NCBI RefSeq assembly: GCF_000003815.2
Contig: NC_049993.1
Coordinates: forward strand, 7,997,762 to 8,061,761
Reading direction: 5' to 3'
From: Branchiostoma floridae
Lineage: Eukaryota; Chordata; Leptocardii; Amphioxiformes; Branchiostomatidae
Length of the DNA: 64,000 nucleotides
Below are positions 28,401-40,400 of this stretch, one piece after another (position 1 is the first letter of the stretch; every line of letters begins with the position of its first letter). The notes beneath the pieces were generated by a model. The model ran no database searches. It was not told where the DNA came from and saw only the letters and a list, made by a program, of their open reading frames with translations. The position numbers and the translations under genes were made by a program.

Positions 28401-31400
28401 TACAGCCGAATGACCTAAAATTTGGTACAGAGGTGCCTTGATCATATGCCCACAAAATTCCAAAAACAATTTTGGCATACGGTACAGCAAAATGCTTAAT
28501 TTTGGCATTTTTTGCCATTTTTTGCCCCAGAAATGACATTTTTTGGCTCCTATACCCCCATTTTACAACCAAATGACCTGAAATTTGGTATAGGAGTGCC
28601 GTCTACATATGCGCACATGAATTCATTGACACCTTTGGCATACGGTACAACAAAATGCTTAATTTTGGAATATTTTGGCCATTGTTTGACCAAAAACGTA
28701 CGCTTTTGGCTCCTGTTCCCTGGTCTTGTAACCAAATGACCTACATTTTGGTAAATAGGTGCACTAGATATTCATTCAAATGACCCATGTATAATTTCTG
28801 GCATAAACCACTTCAAAATGATATATTTGGGTACTTTTTTAGTAATTCTCCACTGGCCAGAGGGTCAACGACCTCAAGGTCGTTGACCTCTCCCACCTGA
28901 AGACAGCATGTGCACATGTCTATATATACTGTAAATGCATTTAAATTCGCGGGGATTTAATTTCGCGTTAGCGGGATAAAGGACTTTTCGCGTTGGTTTT
29001 AAGTTCGCGGTGGCACCATGTACGGTAGTCTCTTAATGTCATGGAAAAATGTTCGCGGTGGTTTTAAGTTCGCGATGGAGTGGTCACCGCGAAAAACGCG
29101 AACATTTATCCACCGCGAATATTTCTGCATTTACAGTACTAGTAACTTGATTTAAGAGGCAACCAATCACGTAGCCTGAGTCAACATCCCGGAGGGGATT
29201 GGCAGCCAATCAGTGAGCCCGGTGTTATCTGGATGAGTCCATTCTGGCACGGAGGGGGTACATATTTTTTAAATTCATCTTTGGAGTGTTGATTATATAA
29301 TGTCTCTCAATGGGAGTATTTTTGAACTGGACTATTTTGCAATTTTACAAGGGGTGTACTGGAAGAGTCCATTCTTGCATGGAGGGGGGCATTTTTTAAA
29401 AATTTGTTTATGGACTTTGGTGATTTGATATGTCAAAGTGAGATTTGACACCCAGTTCAATATCGACGTCCCCTGCTCTTGGTCCACATCTTGTGGGTGT
29501 GCCTCTTGCACTGCTTTAAGGCTACATTAGTATGGTAATTAGCTTTTTACTCTGTACATAATGATATTTGATAATTTTGTATATAATCAATTCTGTGTAT
29601 AATTGTCACCGAATTGTATATTCATGTCTACTGACTTTTGATGTCTAATGTTTATTGTTTGATTTTGGTTTCGTATTGTTTTCTATTATCATTTCAGGTT
29701 TGGGAGGACAACTTGTAAAGGTGTTGATACACCTGTTTTGTCCTCCCTTCCACTTGTTTTTGCATGTGGTAAATTCAAATAAAGAAATAAAGAAATAAAG
29801 AAAGTGTTTCAGTGTGGTTATTTTTTGACTGGTCAACTTTGCAATTTTACATAGGTTGTGCTTGAAGAGTCGATCCTTACATGGGGGATTTTTTAAAATC
29901 CATTTTTGGGACTTTGGTGATTACGTCCAAGTCCAATTTTAGCGGATGTATTTTTGGACTGCACCACTTTACATAGGGGCATCGCAAAAAGAGTCCATTC
30001 TTGCATGGGGATGTTTTCAAATTTAGTTTTAGAAAGGTGATAATTCAATATTCCATTTTTAGTGGAAGTGTTTTTGGACTGGTCTATTTTACCTTTTCAT
30101 GCCTTTTTTGCTTAGTTCAACCTTGACCATGTTTTCAGTGAGAGTATTTCTGGACTGGTCTATTGTGCAAATTTACATGGGGTGCACTGGAAGAGTCCAT
30201 TCTTGCACTAGGAATTTTGTAAGATTCATTTTTGGGTGTCATTAAGTGTCATTAGTGGAAGTGACTTTTAAACAAAAGTGTTCGATTCTTGCACATGGGT
30301 GATTTTGGAACAGTCTGTTGTTGCATGGGGAGGGAGATGGCTGAAATATGCTGCATTTGCTCTCAAGCAAATGTCGGCCTTTCTAGTTACCAGCTATTGT
30401 AGGATGGGGAGGAAAGGGTATATTGGCCTCTTTCCTGGTACTGATTACCATGTCCTTGGTTTTTTTGCCATTTGCTGCAAGGGAGAAAGACTTGCCCCAT
30501 TCATCAATACAGTCCAGCGCAAGTTGGGTCTGTCCAGGTAATGACCCCATGAGGAACTCTGAAGTTGTCAAGTCGTCAGCATATTTAACCGGAGAGACAG
30601 ACATTGGCAGCTTAGCGTCCAGAGTGTTGATACAGATCACAAACAGAAGCGGCGAAAGCAAGCCACCTTGCGGAACACCAGCCAAGACTTTATGGGGCTT
30701 TGACTGACATGAACCCCACTTTACCATCTGGGTCCGGTCTTCAAGGTAGCTGGAGATTGTAGACCACAGGTCCTGCCGGATACCCATGTCTGCCAGAGTC
30801 CGTAGGAGTTGGCCATGGTCAATCGTGTCGAATGCACGAGAGAAATCAACAAACACGGCATGAATATCCATTCTTGGACTGCTATTTAGTGCGTCGTTCC
30901 ATGACTGTAGAATGTGGATAAGTGCAGTGACTGTCGAGCGTTTTGCAAGAAAACCATGCTGAGAAGAAATCAAATGGCTTTCCGTGTCTCGTAAAAGAGC
31001 ATCTTTCAGCAGACCCTCAAACACTTTCCCCACACTACTGACAAGTGAGATCTGCCTGTAGTCCAACGGAAATTGGGGTCTAGGTTTCTTGGGAACTGCT
31101 CTCACCATGGCGTGTTTCCACATGCTAGGGAATGTGCGGTTTTGGAGACATGAGTTGTAAACGTCGCACAAGACTGGTGCAAGCTCTTCATGGAAAACTT
31201 TCAGAGTCCATGAAGGGATTTGGTCAGGGCCCGCACCTTTCCGACCGTTCACCTTTCTCAGTCTTGACTTTATCTGACCAATGCTAAAGAGTGGCAAGGT
31301 TGACCGTGCCAACTTGTGGGCTACATCCTCTACAGTTGGTACATTTCGGTCAACCAAGCATTGAAAATCAGATTGACTTGCTCCTGTGTCTGAAGTTGGT

Positions 31401-34400
31401 TTTAGTACTATGCTTTGTGGCGTTCATAGTTTTGCTCTGCTGCTTGATCTAACATGACTTTCTCGTCGTCACTGAAAGTACATAAAGCATAATCACAGGG
31501 AGACCTGGTTTAAGTATGATTGCTTAAGGGAATCTTATCCGGACTTGCGCACACAGCAAGGTAATGAAACACCACTTATGGCTGTTTGTAATCAGATCTT
31601 TGTTGGCAATGGATATTGCATCTTCTTCAAACCTGATGACAGTTCCCTATCTCTGCCGCGGAACCGCGGAAAATTACTTCCGTTATACTCTTACCTTAAA
31701 ATGGCTTCCTGGGCGACGAGCTTGAAATATATTCCTTTTCTTTTAATATACACAACTATCTCGCTTACTGAAGGGACATGTGCTTCAAAGTTTCAAAAGA
31801 ATGTCAACCGAAAGAATGATACCTAGCCCGTAACACAAGCACATGTTTTTAGATTTATCACTCTGTTCCGTACATGCAGGAGCAAACAGTCATAAATCAA
31901 AATTATGATTATCTAATGAATTCTCTACTTCACCAAGGTTGTGCAACGTTGCATCATGTATCACACAGTAAGCATACTTTAACACTGTAACGTTAATATA
32001 TTTCGTCAAATACATGCGCATCGGAAATTACATTTTGTAACGGTCATTTACCAAGTAAGATTGGATATTCCATCATGCTCTCAATGCCACTGTGGGAGGG
32101 ACTTAGAAAGGTCGCCCTCACACTAAGTTTACCTGAAATGAACTCATCCTATCGCAATTTTACATAACATTCATCCTTTACATTTATGACTCAATTTATG
32201 TGCAATTGTGGACAGAGTGTTAGTAGTGTTCTAACTATACAAATAATTATTGAATAGTGTGTGAACATTACACTTCCATCTGAAAGAATTGCCTGTTTAT
32301 TAGGTACTGCATTCCCTTGTGTCAGGTCATTTTCCTGCAGATTTGAAAGGAGGCCAGTAGCGTATGTACTCCCTTGATTAAAGGCCCCAGACCGATTCAT
32401 CACAAGCATGTCAATGTTACAGATCAGCAGTTTCATCAACTTATAAATAGTCTATCAGACAGACTGGACGTACGTGCCGCATATAGATCAGTGACCCGAG
32501 ACGGTGTCACCCTGCAAACATGTGTCACACGGGCGGGAAGGTTACCGACATCCGCTGGTATGTGACCTTTAAACCCCTGTTGGACCTACATTATGTACGT
32601 CACAGGTCCAAACCGGGGCCCGGGGCCGGCTGTTTTTCGAAAAAACAAAAAATAGAAATGTGTACGTAGAAATATACACAAATAATGCCCACGACTATTC
32701 TTTTGTGTATTGTGGTGTCTTTAATATACATGTGTAATACTTTTCGTTCCCGAAAGCTGCCCTGCCGGGCCCCGGTTTGAAAATGTGACGCAGGCCTTAC
32801 AGGGAGCCGACAATGGCTTCGCGACCTTCTCAAGACCATAGAACTTTGTGATACAGTCGTGAGCAATGTCATCTATTGTTGGGAGGTTGCCTCCTAGTTT
32901 ATAAATGTTGCCTGTGTCGACAGAACATGAAATGTGACAAATCAAACTTGGAAGTGTCCAAATATAATTATGACCTCATTCTTAAATGTCATTCGAGGAG
33001 CGTACTGGGTCCAGAATAGGGCGGATTCCAGGCTACTCAAAATAATTACCAGCGCCCATATTGGTTGGGGAGCGGTCGGGAGCAAAGTCACCGGAAGGTG
33101 TTGAATGCGTGGCAGAAGCTTTGTGGGTACTCATTCGAAGTAATACACAGTGCGGGTTGGAACTCAAGTATCATCTAACACATTTCCAAACCGATGCTAG
33201 AAAAGAATTGGATGTCGTTTATGATATTCTTTGGAAAGTTTTTGGATAAACTTGGAAATAAAGTTGGAACAGACTGAAAGTTTGCAGATGACTTTGTTAA
33301 ATTTCCTCCTTTATAAAGAGCATGACTGATGATGACGAGATACGTACTTCAAGTAGGGGAGGCTGCAAATGAAGTTTTAACCACCTGCAGTAATTACAAA
33401 ATCATTCAATGAAATTGTGTACGCTCTTTTCCACGCACCAGATGTTTTTGATATGAAGTTTGAAGTTCTAATCAGTACCGTTGATACGGTTGTTGGTTAG
33501 ATGCATCATCAGCGATGAAGCTGAAGCAATTTTGTTGCTGCCAAATCAAGGAAGGTGGATGAAATTATCTAATGTGTTTGTGATTACACAAAGACATATT
33601 CAAGGAATTAAGATTCCCAAAGGAAAGGGAAGGTTCACAATCAAGACCCCCCGACCTTTCACAAAGTTTCAGGATTTCAACTCGTTAACTATGTAGCCAG
33701 TAGCTGATGGTGCTATCGTAGCAATCACTCAGTGCAGAATCAACTTTAAGTTCCTAAAGCCTTTCACGGGAGGAGGAATGAAGGGTTTACCATTCTCATC
33801 ACGGACCCTTCTGAAGTGGAATCTGTGTCTCAATGATTTTCTCATGATCGGGGCGAAGGATCATCATAAGGGCGAGGGGTCAATTTGCTTTACCACAGCG
33901 TTGATTAGGACCTGACGAGCAGAACTGCCGTGTAATCATGGCGGGTGATTGCAGGTAGCCGCGCGTGGAGCGGCACGATTGTAGGGCGCCGCAGGCCTTA
34001 GGCTTCCTTAGGCCCCCTTTCTACTAGACGGCGATCGCCATGCGCTCTCACCGCGACCTAAATCGGATATGTGTAACCTTTGATTTCATTTTGGGTATAT
34101 CATACAGAATGTGAAAGTGTGACTGAGAGGACAGCAAAGCACACAATGTGTGAAAAAAAAACTAGTCTCTTTTCTATATAATTCGTTGAGCGATCTGTCA
34201 AATTCTATGTCGCAGAGAGAGCACGGCGAAAGCGCCGTCATAGTGGAAAGGGGGTATTACTGCTTAATCACTGGGTAAAACGTACCGTTTCTGTGCATCG
34301 AATCATCTGTATTTATCGCATCCTTTTCTGAAGCCTACAGCAAATGTTTGAATGAGATAGTGACGCGATCAGACTCAAATTGAATGAGATAGTGACGCGA

Positions 34401-37400
34401 TTGGAAGGCGCCACAGGCCTTAAGCTCCCTCACTGCTTAATCACCGGGTATAACTTACCGTTTCTGTGCATTGAATCACCTGCATTTATCGCATCCTGCT
34501 CTGAAGCCTACAGCAAAGGTTTGAATGAGATAGTAACGCGATCAGCTTACTCCTCCGTCTTACACGTACTGATGAGGATATGTGTGATAAGATGGCACGT
34601 CGGGATGTGTGATTGACTTTAAGGTTTGATTATTGGGAGCTTAGGTGGTATCACTGTAAGTGACCACTGCAGGAATACTAAAAAGGAGACACCTAAATAT
34701 GTACCACTTGGCATTACGTGTTTTCTATGATAAACGTTACAATGCTAAAGGCTAAGCTAGCAAGATATACAGAGAACGGTTCTTCTTGTGGTCCATGGAT
34801 CCAAACTCACATTAAAAGCAAATGACAAACTTTGTTGCAAGAAACAGTCCTCGCGTTGAAGTACCCATTTCTACACTAAGGTTTCTGCGGGAGATTCACA
34901 ATCAGAAATGAAAGTAACTATAATCTGTAATAAAGAATAAATCATTAAGGTGGTTAAAGAAAAATACCAATTTGTTTTGAGCCCTTCAAGTGGTGACTGT
35001 ATTTTCATGGTTTATGGATTTGGCGCACTTCGCAATAACTACCTGGCTCCAACGCGTATCACTTATCCCTTCTGAGTGGTAGTTTCTGCTGTGAATCCAA
35101 CTGATCATTACACCATTATCACATCTATCAACTGTCTAAGCAGGCTTGTAATCAAATTCATTACGCCTACCTGCCTAGTTTACCAATCTAATGTAATGGG
35201 TATAAAGGGTAAAATATGGAACTACTAAGATAGAGAAAAATAAACGTAAATGGGGAACGTAAATGTCAATGTTTTAGGACAAAAAAAAAGAAACAAAGCT
35301 TTGATATGCTTACATTTCATTTATTACCAGGGTATACGCACTCAGGGTATATCCCTGTTTTGCAGGAGTTCCTGGGGGCATTACAATACACAACTTTTTA
35401 CTTTACGACAAAATGACGCGATTAAAAAGTAGCGATAACATGAATACATGATGGGAATTATGCAATTTCTCAAGAACTGAGAGAGTGTAAGACTGAGATA
35501 TTGTATGAATATCTACTAGACACAACTCTTTAGGGTTACAGGTTGTTTCGCAACAATGTCAGTTCGCAACCGTCAGTTCACAACAAGGCAAGTCTTTTCG
35601 CAACAAGGTACAAGTCTTTTCGCAATAAGGTACAAGTCGTTTTTTTTGCAACATTTGAATGTTATCAATCTTGATAGCCTAATAGTATTAGAAATTGTAT
35701 TTCTAAAATAATTATACTCCGGCCTGTGCACGCCGCGTGTGAAACTGTACCGCCTGGCGTATGAAAATCATCGGGCTGTCAGGTCCATGCGGCCCCATGT
35801 TGCTCTGTCGCGGGGTTGTCTTTCGCACCCTGTAAATTTTTTACGTGGAAGGAGTATAATTATGTTAGGAATAAGATTTCTAATACTATTAGGCTATCAA
35901 GATTAATAACATTCAAATGATGCGACACGACTTGTGCCTTGTTGCGAAAAGACTTGCCTTGTTGCGAACTGACTGTTGCGAACTGACATTGTTGCGAAAC
36001 AACCTGTTACCCTCTTTAGTAACAGTTGCTCCGTATATTTTTGAGTCAAAACCAGCCGATGTGCAGCACACGTGACCGTAGGTGTAAGCTTTTTTAGTTG
36101 CGTGCTAGCATTAAGGTTAAGCGGTGAAGGGGGCAGCATACATGACAGAGGGTAACCTTGGATGTACATAATACATAAAGCGGTATGTTAGTCACGAGTG
36201 GGCCGAATTGCTTTCAAATTGGATGATGGGCAGCAGTGCGGTGAGCCGTCAAATGACTGAAGTTCTGCCTAGATTCGGGCAGGACTCTGGCAACGGCCGT
36301 CGTTAATTAGGTACTCTGCCTCCTGCGGCGATCCCTCCACGTAGCAAATGGATACCGTTATTGTGTAGCAAATGCCAACAGTGAGAAGCAAGCGTAATAG
36401 GTCATCTTAATAAATGGCAGCTGTGAAGGTTATTACTATAAAGGGTAAAAATTTGCAACTACAGAATGTGTATGTCAAGGTCTTAATACATAGAATAAAG
36501 AAAGAAAAAAATGACAACATATAACACGAAGCACAGAGGACGAGGCCTTCCTACAACAGAAAAGAAAAGGAGCACGGAAGATGCAGGACACAGAAGAATG
36601 TGCTAAGAAGGATGTCTGTTATGTTTAACAACCAAAGAAATAAAAAAATATAGTGTTGGCCAGCACAGGGTCGAACCCGCGACCTTCGCGTTATCAGCAC
36701 GACGCTCTAACCAACTGAGCTAACCGGTCTGTTAATCACGAAATCGAGGAACCCCTTCTACACAACACTACATGGCTAACAACCATTGCTTCTGCGCCTC
36801 ATCAGTACAAATTCTACATCTCACATGTAGATCGAGCTTTACATAGTTTAATGCAGCATTGATTTAATTTTGGAAGATATTAAGCTAAGTGTCTCTACAT
36901 TTATGAAGATTAGACATCCAGCTAAACAATATTCAAATACAATTGAATCTCTCCAACTGGATAAAAAACGGATATTTACTTCCGGACGTTAAGAGTGACA
37001 GAGTGGCATCCATCAATCTATTTCAGCGTCAGTAGCATTAAATTTCTATTGACGCCGAAGAAGAGTGATGGATGTCACTTGAAACGTTTGGAAGTAAATC
37101 TCCGTTTTTTATCCAGTTAGATCACATTGCATTAGTATTTGACTGTCTCTGATACAAAACAAGCTATTTACATTACAATACTGTATCTATGGAGTCTTTT
37201 GGCAGATAGATATAATATCGAAGAGAAATGGCCCTTTATTGTTATCTTAATTTGATCAGATCTCTTCATTGTACATATTCCTTACCTGTCTAGACGAGAG
37301 CAAATTAAACAGGCATTAACACTGTGAGCGCTTGGGCTCCCATAGCTAATAAACTCTCACCAGACATGCCATTTGCCTTGCCACATTCCATCCCGTGGAG

Positions 37401-40400
37401 AACACTCGCTAATTACTTTCATGAACACAAACATATTCAAGCCTTCATTGTTTGACACATTTAATCACTTCAGTGTAATATTCACTCTAGAAATGAAACT
37501 TCTTTGACTCAACAACGCTTTTTGTTTATTTTAGCCAAGAGGCATTTGATATCATACAACTTTGCGGCTCAGTGTAGTATAAGCACACGATAATAAATCG
37601 TTGATAGTAATTACTATTATCATATATTTCGATATTACAAGGATGGTTCACACTCAACCAGAAAGAGAATAGAAGAGCACAATATATTATATAGATATAT
37701 TTTATGTATTATCTCTAGAATAGAGAATAGAAGAGCACAATGTATATATATATATATATAATATATATATATATAAATTTATATAATATATTTCTATTTG
37801 GATATAGTGGAAAAATATAATATATCATATATCAGAAATACAATCTTTAGGTTCTTTAACACAGTGGAAGGTATGGCTGAACAGGTGTCTCTTGTTAGAA
37901 GACACTTTTCAAGGCAGCCATACCGAGGCATTGGGTAGTATACAAGGTATGATAAGCTATGGCCCCACCTATTACGACCAAAAGGCTGGCCAAACTATTG
38001 ACAAATCACCGAATGTCGGGTGACGTGACTTGATGCAGTACAGCCAAATAACATGAAAGTGTCGAGATACCGGCGAAACAAACTGGCCTAGAAATTTTAT
38101 CTGGACTTCATTAACTAGAGGCGATAAGGGCAGAGGTCAGTATTGGTGTGGAGCAAGCAAATAAAGCCTTTTGTCACGCCCGCCTACATGCGATTGATGT
38201 TCGTATGAGTCGATATATAGGTCTTTGGATCAATTCTTAAACATCAGGATTATCCGTTTATGTATCAGACATATTACAAGATTACACTTATGGAAGATAC
38301 ACCGATGTAGGTTAGACACCCAGGTAATAAGATACACCATAAAGCAGTTATTCGAGCAACTGGATATGATTTTGGAAACGGTCAGAAGTTTCAGACAGCC
38401 ATCTGTGACACTGACGAAAGACACCGAATGGTTGTCTGAAACTGTTTTATCTTAACTCTCCTGGCATGAAGGAAACCCAAGGAAATAAGCTAAGAACCTA
38501 CAGAAAATTTAAGCAATTGTATGAAAGAGAAAAATACCTGGATATAACAAATTTTAGCTATCGCCGAGCCATGACTAAACTAAGGATCAGCGATCACCCA
38601 TTGGAAATTGAAGCCGGTAGATACAACCGAACTCCTCCTGATGATAGACTATGTATATTTTGCGATAAGAACCACATGTATGTAGAAAATGAAATACACT
38701 TTGTCCTAGAGTGTTCACTGTACAATGATCTGCGCAATACATTCATTAATGCTACACATGTAAATCAGAAATATGCACACATGACGAAGGAAGATATGTT
38801 CAAATTTCTCATGTCATCATCTGACCACGATATACTAGAAAATCTCTGTAAGTTCATCTACAAATGTTTTAGGAAGAGAGAAGATGCATATAAACTATAG
38901 TTTGTGAAATTGTATAACTTTGCGTTTACTACCTTTTGTACCAAACTGACTGCATTTAGCCCCAACGGGGCATGAATATGCAATAAACTTCATTGTCATT
39001 TATAAGGAGATACATTGAATTTCAAATCATGTACCCATAAGACGAAAAGTGAGTCTACGGTTCGATTTTTGACGTTACCTCACATGAACTCTGTGCCCTT
39101 CGCAATAATCCGAAGACGTCGACTTTAAGAAAAAGCATGAAGGAGATACACTACATGTAAGTACCAATCCATGTACCCATGAGTCGAAAAGTCAGTCTTT
39201 TACTTACATGTTACATGCACATGAATAAGATTGCAATAGCCGACATCGACAAGTTTTAAAAAATCACGAGCCATTTAGAATCATATACATTGAATTCGAA
39301 TCACTGAGATACATCGCAGGCAGATATGACGTCAGGTAAATCCTTAGACACCTCGCGGCTTCATATCTTTATTAGTTTACGGATGACATATTGCTATCTG
39401 GCGTCTCATAATATCAAAGTTGAAAGCTTGGCTCATGGGGAAGGATTACATGCCAATACAGTATCACATGCTTATCTCACAGTTCTAATTAATAGTCAGT
39501 AGCCGATTTACTTTTAGTCACATGTTTTCTAAAGCACTGCAAGTAATGTACATGGAAGATGTATAGATGGATCTGTATGGGGGATAAGTAGTGCTGGCAA
39601 CCTTCACCCTTATTCAAAATTACTGCCGTAAGCGTATCACATACACACAAAAAAAGTACTTTGCGTGGGATAGGTTAAGAATAGTCAGGGCATTGCTATC
39701 CATACATAAGAATTTATTGAAACACTACTGTACACATTCATGTAGATGGGTATCCTGCATCGTTTTTGACTACTAGTACTACAAGAAGACTGAAATCTTA
39801 GTGCAAAGTGTACAAAATGATCCTGCAAATATGAAATATTGCTTGTTAACTAAGCAAAATCTTTTTACCTATTGCTAAGAAAATATTGCTATTGAATTGC
39901 AGTGTCACTGACGAAAGGTAGTGGATTCTGCCTGAAACGTCTGACCGTTTCCAAAATCGTATTCAATTACTTGAGTAATTTGAGTCACTTGGCGTTTTTT
40001 ATTACCTGGTTGTCTAACCTTTATCGACGATGTTGCTATGTCCTTACAGTGATAGAAGAGGCCCTGACGAACACGTATTCAGCATGCAAGAACTACGGTG
40101 GAGTCCAGATCGCAGCGGTGGTACTCGACAACCAACCCACCGACTGGGAGAAAGACCTTGGACCGCGGAGAAAGGCGAAAAGACTGGCAAAGGAAATCGG
40201 TGAAATCAGATACCCTGATAACTTGAACTGCGGTAAGTAGTAAAAGATTGGGTATTTTTCCATTGCCTCTATAAGAAGTTAGATATTGTGAAATGATTGA
40301 ATCAATTTTTGCTAAACCCGAGAGCTTCCGAAGAGGATTGAGCAGATTTTACTTATCGTCATCCTTGAAATTACCTTTGCGGGTTGTCTCAACGGCAGCG

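Larger units (their letters stand above)
27337..31400 (-). mobile_element. CR1/jockey-like non-LTR retrotransposon, 5'-truncated and interrupted
   Basis: On the minus strand it runs from reverse transcriptase (31357 down to 30383), through an inserted block (about 28163-30382), to the C-terminal thumb region (28168-27623) and a 3' end at 27337-27420. The tail carries AATAAAATCATTCATTCATC-type short repeats, as CR1/L2-like elements end in. No endonuclease domain is seen upstream, so it is 5'-truncated. Confidence 0.75.
1477..40049 (+). other. Intron 1 of gene 1 (38.6 kb)
   Basis: Bounded by CAG|GTAAGAG and CCTTACAG|. It is built largely of mobile elements and tandem repeats, listed separately. 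No independent host gene with convincing exons was recognised on either strand; the many short open frames look like chance frames. Confidence 0.6.

Noticed and set aside
33061..33249. Open frame ending WKVFG
   Set aside because: No family recognised and no splice evidence; composition matches the intron.
37739..37800. Possible CRISPR-like or regularly spaced array
   Set aside because: Simple (TA)n microsatellites; the window is eukaryotic and no spaced identical repeats are present.
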